A DNA stretch of 17,018 bases from CAZMOK01 sp964567785 (GTDB taxonomy: Bacteria > Bacteroidota > Bacteroidia > Bacteroidales > JAGOPY01). The DNA is taken from NCBI GenBank assembly GCA_964567785.1, contig CAZMOK010000062.1, positions 1-17,018 on the forward strand, written 5' to 3'. Each line of letters opens with the position of its first letter. Position 1 is the stretch's first letter. The notes beneath the pieces were generated by a model. It was given only the letters and a program-made list of their open reading frames with translations, ran no database searches and was not told where the DNA came from. The position numbers and the translations under genes were made by a program. This document shows positions 7,299 to 14,082 of the stretch, piece after piece.

Positions 7299-7416
7299 AA
7301 AACTGAAAATCAGAAGGTGAGCACAGAAGCACGGAACAAAAAATAAGACAGGAGGAGTCGCTTCACACTTCACGCTTCACGGATTTCCCAGCACCCAGGA
7401 CCCAACACCTACCTGA
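7299..7416. repeat. Composite intergenic element, core copy B
   Basis: Second copy of the 118-bp block at 6306-6423, nearly identical over its first 68 bases. It has fewer cttcac-type units and an added cccagga segment before cacctacctga. It continues into agagacaatttagccagcagcc (7421-7442), which is shared in part with copies A and C. It ends about 75 nt before the ATG of the next gene. Confidence 0.9.
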
Positions 7417-7428
7417 AAATAGAGACAA

Positions 7429-7460
7429 TTTAGCCAGCAGCCAAAAATCCTGTACTTTTG
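7429..7460 (+). promoter_or_regulatory. Possible Bacteroidota sigma promoter
   Basis: TACTTTTG at 7453-7460 fits the Bacteroidota -7 consensus TAnnTTTG exactly. A TTTA at 7429-7432 (consensus TTTG) lies 20 nt upstream, the usual spacing for the -33 box. Transcription would begin near 7466, giving a leader of about 25 nt before ATG 7491. The -33 part falls inside the shared tail of the intergenic repeat. Confidence 0.45.
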
Positions 7461-7490
7461 TCTTTTCGGTGTTATAAGTCCATTAAAACT

Positions 7491-8651
7491 ATGTTTAAGA
7501 ACTTTTTATTATTGCTGCTCTCTCTTGCTCTCGTTAAAAGCTACGCACAAAACCTCAACGACCTCCACTTCGGCACAGACTCTACCCTGGATGTGGTAAC
7601 CTGGAACATCGAATGGTTCCCGAAAAACGGCCAGGCCACCATCGACTACGTGGAAGAGATCATCCTTTCACTCGATGCCGATGTGATCGCCCTGCAGGAG
7701 ATGGATGACAAGTCATCTTTTGTTGAACTGAGAGACCGGCTCGATGGGTATGAGGGATTTTATGTCAGCAGCACCTACCTTGAACTTGCCTACCTGTTCA
7801 AATCATCGGATATTGTATTGAAGGACCACTACCGGGTCCACACCGGGAACCTCAGGGTATTTCCACGGGCCCCTTACATCATGGAGGCAATACATGAAAA
7901 CGAAGAATACGTGCTCATCAACAATCATTTTAAATGTTGCGGGGATGGGTTCCTGAACCCGGCTGATCCCTACGACGAGGAAAAAAGAAGGTATGATGCA
8001 TCTATCATGCTCGAAGAATACATCAATTCAAGCCACATGGATGCCAATGTCATACTGCTGGGCGACCTGAACGACCTTCTCACTGATGAGACCTCCAACA
8101 ATGTCTTCAAGGTCTTTCTGAACGACCCATCAAATTATCGTTTTGCCGATATGGAAATCGCCCAGGGCAGCAGCTCAAACTGGTCGTATCCCACCTGGCC
8201 CTCGCACCTCGACCATATTATGATCACAAGCGAGCTCTATGAAGTTTTTGAAAAGCCGGCCTCAGAAGTTCTCACGATCAGGATTGATGACTACCTTCCG
8301 GGCGGTTGGAACGAATACGATCAATATGTCTCCGACCACCGGCCTGTCGGCTTGAAACTGCACATAAGCGAACCCTCAGCTATTACGGAGATCAATGGAG
8401 AAGAGATCATTTTTTATAATTACCCTAATCCTTTTAAAGAGAACACAACATTTTATATTGGTAAGGACCTTACTGATGTAAGGATCGATATCTTTGAACT
8501 TACAGGAAAGATGGTTGGTTCGTTGTTTGCAGGTGACAGATCGCAAGCATTAATGTGGGAACCGGGACCATCAGGTCCGGGGATATACTTCGCCCGGTTA
8601 ACTGCCGGCGGGCGGTATATTGCCTCCATAAAAATAATTTTTACTGAGTAG
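7491..8651 (+). CDS. T9SS-exported endonuclease/exonuclease/phosphatase-family enzyme
   Basis: A 386-aa protein of the metal-dependent EEP (DNase I/exonuclease III-like) fold, cleaving phosphodiester or phosphomonoester bonds. Whether the substrate is nucleic acid, phospholipid or another phosphate ester cannot be told. I chose ATG 7491 because it gives a normal signal peptide (MFKNFLLLLLSLALVKSYAQ); the in-frame TTG at 7458 would add 11 unlikely residues. Motifs: WNIEW with N39, ALQEMDD with E70 (metal ligand), GDLNDL with D192 and N194, LDHI with D241 and H242, and SDHRPV with D282 and catalytic H283. A HFKCCGDG segment supplies a vicinal cysteine pair. The last about 80 residues (YNYPNPFKE... 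GIYFARLTAGG) form a T9SS sorting tail, so it is exported to the surface or medium. The next gene starts 6 nt downstream. Confidence 0.92.
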   Translation: MFKNFLLLLLSLALVKSYAQNLNDLHFGTDSTLDVVTWNIEWFPKNGQATIDYVEEIILSLDADVIALQEMDDKSSFVELRDRLDGYEGFYVSSTYLELAYLFKSSDIVLKDHYRVHTGNLRVFPRAPYIMEAIHENEEYVLINNHFKCCGDGFLNPADPYDEEKRRYDASIMLEEYINSSHMDANVILLGDLNDLLTDETSNNVFKVFLNDPSNYRFADMEIAQGSSSNWSYPTWPSHLDHIMITSELYEVFEKPASEVLTIRIDDYLPGGWNEYDQYVSDHRPVGLKLHISEPSAITEINGEEIIFYNYPNPFKENTTFYIGKDLTDVRIDIFELTGKMVGSLFAGDRSQALMWEPGPSGPGIYFARLTAGGRYIASIKIIFTE

Positions 8652-8657
8652 ACCTTT

Positions 8658-10460
8658 ATGGAACTGATCCAGCTCATAAGCCTTGTCATTTTTGCCGGGA
8701 TATTCTCCCAGGCACTTGCCAATAAGCTGAAACTGCCGGCCATTGTCCCGCTGCTGATCATAGGGGCACTGATCGGTCAGCTTGAGATGATCGACCTTGG
8801 CCAGCTCGGCGACGGGTTGCATACGATAGTGCAGGTCGGGGTAGCCATCATCCTGTTCGAGGGCGGATTAAGGCTCAAGGTAAAGCAATTCAGGGAGGGC
8901 CCTTCCATAATACGGAATCTTGTTTCTGTCGGCCTTGTAATAACCTGGCTCTTATCTGCTGCCGCCGCCTATTATTTCATTCCGGGCCTCCACAACCCAA
9001 GCGGATTGAAGATATCGCTCCTGTTCGGTGCACTGGTAACTGTATCAGGTCCAACAGTGATAATGCCCATATTAAAGATCGTAAAGCCTTTCAAAAAAGT
9101 GGCCACCATATTGAAGTGGGAAGGCATACTTATCGATCCCATAGGGGCATTGCTGGCTGTTGTGATCCTGACCTTTCTAAACACCAGCGTGAGCGGGTAT
9201 GAATCGGTGGTAAAGGCCTTTGTAAGCAGCCTTTCCATCGGGCTGGTGTTCGGAGGGGTGACAGCCTTCATTCTTTACTTCCTGTTAAAAAGGACCCACC
9301 TGATCCCGGAGGAACTAAGAAACCTGATGGTGCTTGCCATGATCCTCGTAGTCTTTTCACTGTCGAACTGGGTACAAAAAGAAACAGGCATACTTGCTGT
9401 AACGGTGGCAGGTTTTGTGCTGGGTATACTAAGGCCCAGGGGATTGAAAGAGATCGAATCATTCAAAGGCCAGCTTACCATCCTGATGGTCTCCATCTTA
9501 TTCATTCTCCTTGCCGCAAAACTGGACCTTAATGCCATATGGAACCTGGGCCTGCCCGGTTTACTGCTATTGCTGGTTATACTTTTCGTGATCAGGCCCC
9601 TGAATGTATTTGTCAGCGGAATAAACTCAAAGCTGTCCTTAAGGGAAAAGCTCTTCGTATCATGGATCGCCCCCCGGGGTATTGTCGCTGCTGCAGTGGC
9701 ATCCCTTTTTGCAGAAACACTGAAAGCCAATCCCGACTTTGCTCCGCAGGCAGGTTACATTGAGTCACTTACATTTTTAATAATAATAGGCACTGTGTTT
9801 TTCCAGGGGGCAACTGCCAGGTATGTGGGCAAGTGGCTTAAGGTAACAGAACCCGATCCCCATGGTGTTGTCATTATTGGCGCCAATCATGCGGCCAGGA
9901 TGGTTGCAAAGCAATTAAATGAGCTTAAAATAGAAACGGTCCTTATCGACTCGAACAAGTCGATGGTTGCCAGGGCAAAGAAGGAAGGCCTTTCGGCCGA
10001 AACTGCAAATGCATTGTCGCAATATGTCATAGAGGAATTTGAATTCGCCGGGTTCGGTAAACTTCTCGCAATGACTCCGAGCGAAAAGACAAATATCCTG
10101 GCCTGCCAGTTATGGGCCAATGACCTGGGACGTGACAATGTGTTCAGGACAGGTATACCCGAGGAAGAATCCAGCCCCCCCGAAAACGCCAGCCTCTCTG
10201 ACGATGTCCAGATCGTTTTCCCGGAAAAGATCACGCAGCAATGGTTGCAGGATAACCTCGGCAACAAGTGGAAGATCAAAACCAGTAAGCTCGACTCGAA
10301 AAAAACCATCCGGGAGTTCCAGGAAAAGATAAAAAAAGAAGAAGTATATCCTCTTGCCCAGGCTTACAAAGAAAAGGTCACTTTCTACAGAGAAGGAGAT
10401 GAGCTTAACGAAAGCTACACCTTTGTATTTATAGAAAAAGATTCTCAGAACAAACAATAA
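8658..10460 (+). CDS. Cation:proton antiporter (CPA family) with degenerate RCK/TrkA-N domain
   Basis: A 600-aa inner-membrane antiporter exchanging Na+ or K+ for H+. About the first 395 residues hold 12 or so hydrophobic segments of the Na+/H+ exchanger fold. Family signatures visible are the unwound-helix segment SGPTVIMP (G131-P-T133) and EGILIDPIGA with E155 and D160, the latter at the ion-binding position. A cytoplasmic Rossmann-like domain follows (about 402-520: GVVIIGANHAARMVAKQL, then VLIDSNK), then a charged C-terminus. The nucleotide-binding glycine motif, normally GxGxxG, reads G408-A-N-H-A-A413, so NAD(H)-type regulation may be altered. The start is 6 nt after the EEP stop, so the pair may be co-transcribed although their functions are unlike. 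The specific cation is not predictable. No gene symbol is warranted. Confidence 0.92.
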   Translation: MELIQLISLVIFAGIFSQALANKLKLPAIVPLLIIGALIGQLEMIDLGQLGDGLHTIVQVGVAIILFEGGLRLKVKQFREGPSIIRNLVSVGLVITWLLSAAAAYYFIPGLHNPSGLKISLLFGALVTVSGPTVIMPILKIVKPFKKVATILKWEGILIDPIGALLAVVILTFLNTSVSGYESVVKAFVSSLSIGLVFGGVTAFILYFLLKRTHLIPEELRNLMVLAMILVVFSLSNWVQKETGILAVTVAGFVLGILRPRGLKEIESFKGQLTILMVSILFILLAAKLDLNAIWNLGLPGLLLLLVILFVIRPLNVFVSGINSKLSLREKLFVSWIAPRGIVAAAVASLFAETLKANPDFAPQAGYIESLTFLIIIGTVFFQGATARYVGKWLKVTEPDPHGVVIIGANHAARMVAKQLNELKIETVLIDSNKSMVARAKKEGLSAETANALSQYVIEEFEFAGFGKLLAMTPSEKTNILACQLWANDLGRDNVFRTGIPEEESSPPENASLSDDVQIVFPEKITQQWLQDNLGNKWKIKTSKLDSKKTIREFQEKIKKEEVYPLAQAYKEKVTFYREGDELNESYTFVFIEKDSQNKQ

Positions 10461-10461
10461 T

Positions 10462-10488
10462 CCGGAACATATGAACCGGCCTTTTTTT
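10462..10488 (+). terminator. Weak intrinsic-terminator-like structure after the antiporter
   Basis: CCGG (10462-10465) pairs with CCGG (10476-10479), possibly extended by an inner CA/TG pair across a two-base mismatch. It is followed at once by a run of seven T (10482-10488). The stem is short but position and T-run fit a transcript end. Confidence 0.4.
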
Positions 10489-10586
10489 CAATAAACCTGC
10501 CGACACCCCCTCCTATCAAAGCACTAAGGCTAATTTTCTTTTTTTGGAGCGAAAATTGCACAATCATTATCCGTAGCAAAACAAGA

Positions 10587-10606
10587 TCCGAAATCAGCAT
10601 TTCGGA
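10587..10606 (+). promoter_or_regulatory. Perfect 8-bp hairpin in the leader of the ATP-grasp gene
   Basis: TCCGAAAT (10587-10594), loop CAGC, ATTTCGGA (10599-10606): a perfect stem ending 15 nt before ATG 10622. There is no T-run, so it is not an intrinsic terminator. It could be a leader RNA structure affecting translation, or a DNA operator. No riboswitch class is recognised. Confidence 0.45.
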
Positions 10607-10621
10607 CCAAAAACCGGAACT

Positions 10622-11944
10622 ATGAAAATATTACTAATCGGACGCTGGGGAAAGACACATGCACTGGCACAGGCCCTGGCAAAGAGCAAAGATGTTGAAT
10701 TGTTTTCCTTAATGGACAAGAAGAACAGTGGTATAGCAGAATTATGCAATGACTATAAGATCTGTGATATAAGCGATATAAAGCAAATAGAACCTTATGT
10801 TACAGAAAAAAACATCGACATGCTGGTAGTGGTACCGGAGTTCTCCCTGAACAGGGGAGTTACCGACTACTTCAGCAAGAAGGGCCTTCCCTGTGTGGGG
10901 CCATCGGAATTCTGCACCAAGCTCGAAGGGGACAAAGGTTTCCTGAGGTTCCTGATGAAGGAAAACAACATAGATGCTTACCCTGATTTCCAGATCTTTT
11001 ATGATAAGGAAAAAGCGGCCGAGTTTATCCGCAACTACCCTAAGCCTGTGGCAGTCAAACCCGCAGGGGTTACTGAAGGTGATGGTGTGAAAGTGGTTGG
11101 GAAACAGCTCAAAGACAAAGAAGAAGCAATAGCCTATGCAGGAGAGATATTCGACAAGGCGATAGGTGAACTGCCCTCAGTTTTGATCGAAGAGAGAATA
11201 GAAGGTGAGGAATATACGCTGCAATTGTTTTGCGACGGGGAAAATATTTCACACTCTCCCGCCATCAGGGACTATAAACTGCTGAATGAAGGTGACAGTG
11301 GACTGAACACCCCCGGAATGGGATCATACAGCAGCCAGGACCACCTTCTGCCTTTCCTTACATATCCGTTGTTTGATGAAAGCATTGAGATCATAAGGCA
11401 GATCCTTGATGCTATGCTCGAAAAGTACGATGAAAGATTCAAGGGCTTTCTCTCGGGACAGTATATGCTCACCGAAGATGGGATCAAGCTCATAGAGATC
11501 AATGTAAGGCCCGGCGATTCGGAGATCCTGAATACAATCCCGCTGCTTGAAACCGACTTCGGGATTATTTGCGAAGCAATTGCAACGGGTACACTCGACA
11601 GTATCGATATCTCGTTCAAAAAGCTTGCATCGGTCTGCAAATATGTGGTGCCCGAAGGATTTCCCACACCCACCGGGCTTGCAGAAGTATATATCGACAG
11701 GGAAAAGATAGAAAATGCCGGTGCCCATCTCTTTCAGTCATGCTTTGAGCAGGAAGAAAATCTCTATCAACCCAGTCCGCGCCTGTTTGCCGTGACAGGA
11801 TTGGGCGAGACAATAGAACATGCCAATGAAAAATGCGAGGAAGGGCTTTCGGGCATAACAGGGAAAGGGCTGTTCCATAGAAGGGATATAGGCACTCCCG
11901 ATCTTACCTACCAATTTGAGAAATATGATTTTATCAAGGAATGA
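10622..11944 (+). CDS. PurD-like ATP-grasp carboxylate-amine ligase, divergent
   Basis: A 440-aa cytoplasmic ATP-grasp enzyme with the full layout of glycinamide ribonucleotide synthetase (PurD): an N-terminal Rossmann-like domain (1-105), the ATP-grasp domain (about 106-320) and a C-terminal domain. Recognisable landmarks are MKILLIGRWGKTHALA, LEGDKGFLRFLM, AVKPAG with K146, IEERIEGEEYTLQLF, GDSGLNTPGMGSYS and the metal-binding E-I-N294. Several PurD signatures are altered. GREHA reads GKTHA, GPEAPL reads VPEFSL, GKGV reads GDGV (G153-G155), DHK reads DYK, and R-(L/F)-G-D-P-E reads R296-P-G-D-S-E301. ATP chemistry is probably kept while substrate binding differs, so I do not call it purD. 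It likely joins a carboxylate to an amine with release of ADP. It overlaps the next gene, an acetyltransferase, by 20 nt. A diverged true PurD cannot be excluded. Confidence 0.85.
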   Translation: MKILLIGRWGKTHALAQALAKSKDVELFSLMDKKNSGIAELCNDYKICDISDIKQIEPYVTEKNIDMLVVVPEFSLNRGVTDYFSKKGLPCVGPSEFCTKLEGDKGFLRFLMKENNIDAYPDFQIFYDKEKAAEFIRNYPKPVAVKPAGVTEGDGVKVVGKQLKDKEEAIAYAGEIFDKAIGELPSVLIEERIEGEEYTLQLFCDGENISHSPAIRDYKLLNEGDSGLNTPGMGSYSSQDHLLPFLTYPLFDESIEIIRQILDAMLEKYDERFKGFLSGQYMLTEDGIKLIEINVRPGDSEILNTIPLLETDFGIICEAIATGTLDSIDISFKKLASVCKYVVPEGFPTPTGLAEVYIDREKIENAGAHLFQSCFEQEENLYQPSPRLFAVTGLGETIEHANEKCEEGLSGITGKGLFHRRDIGTPDLTYQFEKYDFIKE

Positions 11945-12355
11945 AGTAATAAATGCGGAGCTGAAAGATTACCGTGAGATACATGATCTTATAGGCAGCC
12001 TGGACGGTCTGGTCCAGCACCCGGTCCATTTTTACAACATAATGATGAGGTATTTCGGCGACTCTTTTTTTGTGGTGAAAAGAAACGGAACAATAGCTGG
12101 TGTTGTATGGGGTTTTGTATCACAGGCCGATCCCAGTGTTTTCTTTCTCTGGCAGATCGGCGTTTCGGAACAACACAGGGGCAGCGGGATAGCTCCATCC
12201 CTGGTTGCAAGGCTGATAGAACATGCCAGGGAAAGAGGTTGTAAGAAAATGCATGTTACAGCAGAAACAGGTAATATTCCCTCATGGAAGCTTTTCCAGA
12301 AAATGAAATTTAAAAATATCAGCAATGGTGATACAGTGGTGGAAAACAACATAAA
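11925..12355 (+). CDS. EctA-like GNAT N-acetyltransferase, 3' end lost in the N gap
   Basis: Acetyl-CoA-dependent GNAT acetyltransferase; 143 complete codons are visible before the gap. Motif A reads WQIGVSEQHRGSGIA, with the acetyl-CoA loop Q83-H-R-G-S-G-I-A90. Motif B follows (MHVTAETGNIPSWKLFQKMKF). The segment YNIMMRYFGDSFFVV, then DPSVFFLWQIGV, closely recalls L-2,4-diaminobutyrate acetyltransferase (EctA) of ectoine synthesis (YLLLCxHFADTCVV, then D-LFVWQVGV), by memory of the family. No ectB or ectC is in view. I chose ATG 11925 over TTG 11916; it lies inside the end of the ATP-grasp gene (20-nt overlap), which suggests translational coupling and a shared pathway. Probably only 20-40 C-terminal residues are missing. 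The open frame that appears to continue past the Ns is an artefact. Confidence 0.82.
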
Positions 12356-12455
12356 NNNNNNNNNNNNNNNNNNNNNNNNNNNNNNNNNNNNNNNNNNNNN
12401 NNNNNNNNNNNNNNNNNNNNNNNNNNNNNNNNNNNNNNNNNNNNNNNNNNNNNNN
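12356..12455. other. Assembly gap of exactly 100 N
   Basis: A run of 100 undefined bases, the conventional size for a scaffold join of unknown length. It removes the end of the GNAT gene and possibly the start of the DUF2784 gene. Adjacency of the two sides therefore rests on scaffolding only. Confidence 0.98.
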
Positions 12456-12468
12456 TATTTTTGCTGGA

Positions 12469-12831
12469 ATGCTTTATGTTGTTGCCGACATATTTTTCGT
12501 AGTGTTCCACACGGCCCTGATCCTTTTCAACCTCCTTGGCTGGATATGGAAACCTCTGAGGAAGGCCAACCTCATTGCCCTGGTAATCACAGGGTTATCA
12601 TGGTTTGTGCTGGGCCTGTTTTTTGGCATAGGCTACTGTCCCTTCACCGACTGGCATTTCCAGGTACTGGAAAAACTTGGCAGGGACCCCTCAAGTCATT
12701 CCTACATTGAATATATCTTACAACGGGTCTCCGGTACCGACATAAGCTTTGCTTTCGTCGACACAGTCACTATTGTCCTATATTTCATCGTCTTGGTAGT
12801 TAGTGTATATTTCAACTTTTTCAAAAAATGA
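12469..12831 (+). CDS. DUF2784 family small membrane protein
   Basis: A 120-aa inner-membrane protein with three or four hydrophobic segments: about 1-20 (MLYVVADIFFVVFHTALILF), 34-54 (LIALVITGLSWFVLGLFFGI) and 97-117 (FVDTVTIVLYFIVLVVSVYF). The segment FHTALILFNLLGW, then GYCPFTDWHFQVLEKLG, matches what I know of the DUF2784 family (conserved Cys-Pro-x-Thr and an amphipathic W/H stretch). No biochemical role is established. ATG 12469 gives a length near the family norm, but the frame stays open into the N gap, so an upstream start is possible. The relation to the GNAT gene is uncertain because of the gap. The MscS gene begins 117 nt downstream. Confidence 0.8.
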   Translation: MLYVVADIFFVVFHTALILFNLLGWIWKPLRKANLIALVITGLSWFVLGLFFGIGYCPFTDWHFQVLEKLGRDPSSHSYIEYILQRVSGTDISFAFVDTVTIVLYFIVLVVSVYFNFFKK

Positions 12832-12948
12832 AATAATTATCCCTATCTTTAACTCTTTGGTAGATTTTTTCCATGACACTCCCGAAAATATCGCCGGGCC
12901 TTATTGAAACCATTTAATTTTGACATTAGTATACTGATACAAAATACT

Positions 12949-14004
12949 ATGCTGGAACAATTACTCGATATTTTTAAAAGCTTCTCAGGTTCACTTGCAG
13001 TGGTACTTGTCCTTATAGCTCTGCTATACCTGAACACTTTTATTTTCAAGCGCTTTAGCTCGGGCAAGGCAACCGTAAAGGTCATCCGGAGGACAATTGC
13101 CTTTTTGCTGGTATTTATCGGAGCCCTGATCCTGATACTTGCACTTCCCATTGATAAAAGCCTGAAGGGCCAGATACTAAGTTTTTTTGGAATAATAATC
13201 AGTGCCGGTATTGCTCTCAGTTCAACCACCGTGCTTGGGAATATGATCGCAGGGATCATGAACAACTCCATGAAGCGGTTCGCCAGCGGCGACCTGATCA
13301 GCATCGGGGAAATACAGGGAAGGGTCACCAAAAAAAGCATTTTCCATACAGAGATCCAGCTCGAAGACAGCAACTTCGTTACCATTCCAAATCTCTTTAT
13401 AGCATCCAACCCGGTAAAGCTCACCCGGAAATCCAATACGGTCATCTCGGCGTCGGTTTCTCTCGGTTACGATGTGCCAAGAAGCCGTATTGAGGATTCG
13501 CTCAAGGAGGCAGCAGAAAAGACCGGCCTGAACGATCCGTATGTTTATATAATGGAACTCGGCGATTATTCCGTAGTTTATAAGATCCATGGGTTCCTTG
13601 CCGACAGCTCCAAATTCTTCAGCACCACTTCCCTGCTGAAAGCCAATGTAATGGACAACCTTCATAAATACAATATAGAGATCGTTTCGCCAACTTTCAT
13701 GAACCAGCGCCGGGTTGATGAAATGCAGTTCATCCCTGAGCAGCCTGTCAAGGAAAAGCCCGAAGAAAATAAAAAGAGCCCTGAAGAACTAATATTCGAT
13801 AAAGCCATAGAATCGGAAGAGATAGAAAAGAAAAGGGAATACCTGGTCAAGATAGATGAGCGCAAGACCGAATTGAAGGAAAAACTGAAAGAACTGAAAG
13901 ACGATAAAGAAGTTGAAAAGGTGAAATCAACCATCAAGCGCCTGGAGGATGTGAAGGAACGGCTGGCAAAGAATATTAAGGACCAGGAAGGGAAGAAGGA
14001 GTAG
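12949..14004 (+). CDS. MscS-type mechanosensitive channel with charged coiled-coil tail
   Basis: A 351-aa small-conductance mechanosensitive channel homologue of the inner membrane, which opens on membrane tension to release solutes during hypo-osmotic shock. ATG 12949 was chosen over TTG 12904, which adds a polar extension before the first membrane helix. Helices lie at about 12-33 and 47-67, then a pore-lining TM3 at about 75-108 (FFGIIISAGIALSS, then TVLGNMIAGIMNNSMKRF). The beta domain follows (GDLISIGEIQGRVTKKSIFHTEIQ, with the VTIPN strand and ASNPV). From about residue 260 the tail is nearly all Lys/Glu and should be coiled coil. The stop codon TAG (14002-14004) is itself a unit of a hexanucleotide array (see 13999). 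With the antiporter upstream it points to ion/osmotic homeostasis. Confidence 0.9.
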   Translation: MLEQLLDIFKSFSGSLAVVLVLIALLYLNTFIFKRFSSGKATVKVIRRTIAFLLVFIGALILILALPIDKSLKGQILSFFGIIISAGIALSSTTVLGNMIAGIMNNSMKRFASGDLISIGEIQGRVTKKSIFHTEIQLEDSNFVTIPNLFIASNPVKLTRKSNTVISASVSLGYDVPRSRIEDSLKEAAEKTGLNDPYVYIMELGDYSVVYKIHGFLADSSKFFSTTSLLKANVMDNLHKYNIEIVSPTFMNQRRVDEMQFIPEQPVKEKPEENKKSPEELIFDKAIESEEIEKKREYLVKIDERKTELKEKLKELKDDKEVEKVKSTIKRLEDVKERLAKNIKDQEGKKE

Positions 14005-14082
14005 GAGCAGGAGCAGGAACAGGAATAGGAGCAGGAACAGGATCAGGAATAGGAGCAGGATCAGGAATAGGATTAGGAATAG
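13999..14082. repeat. Hexanucleotide array GARYAG spanning the MscS stop codon
   Basis: Fourteen contiguous 6-nt units from 13999: GAGTAG, GAGCAG, GAGCAG, GAACAG, GAATAG, GAGCAG, GAACAG, GATCAG, GAATAG, GAGCAG, GATCAG, GAATAG, GATTAG, GAATAG. The first contains the MscS stop codon. Continuing in that frame the array reads Glu-Gln repeats interrupted by TAG, each TAG one C-to-T change from CAG. Four more degenerate units (GAGCAG, GATTAA, GAATAA, GAATAC) occur at 14160-14183. Confidence 0.9.

Noticed and set aside
7179..7373. Minus-strand 64-codon frame containing INCSLFIVHCS
   Set aside because: It is the stop-free reverse reading of the heptamer and octamer arrays and of core copy B. The hydrophobic peptide is a property of the repeat, and no ribosome site or conserved domain supports it.
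10543..10575. Bacteroidota promoter upstream of the ATP-grasp gene
   Set aside because: A TTTG at 10543-10546 exists, but the candidate -7 at 10568 (TATCCGTA) matches TAnnTTTG poorly.
10622..11944. Naming the ATP-grasp gene purD
   Set aside because: The PurD signature and several substrate motifs are changed and no purine genes are adjacent. A name would overstate the evidence.
11925..12355. Calling the locus an ectoine biosynthesis cluster
   Set aside because: Only an EctA-like acetyltransferase is present. No ectB aminotransferase or ectC synthase is visible, and the partner is an ATP-grasp ligase.
11916..12710. Long + frame running from the GNAT gene through the Ns to 12710
   Set aside because: It only exists because the 100 N read as open. 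After the gap this frame gives an implausible Cys/Arg/Pro-rich sequence, while another frame encodes a clear DUF2784 protein.
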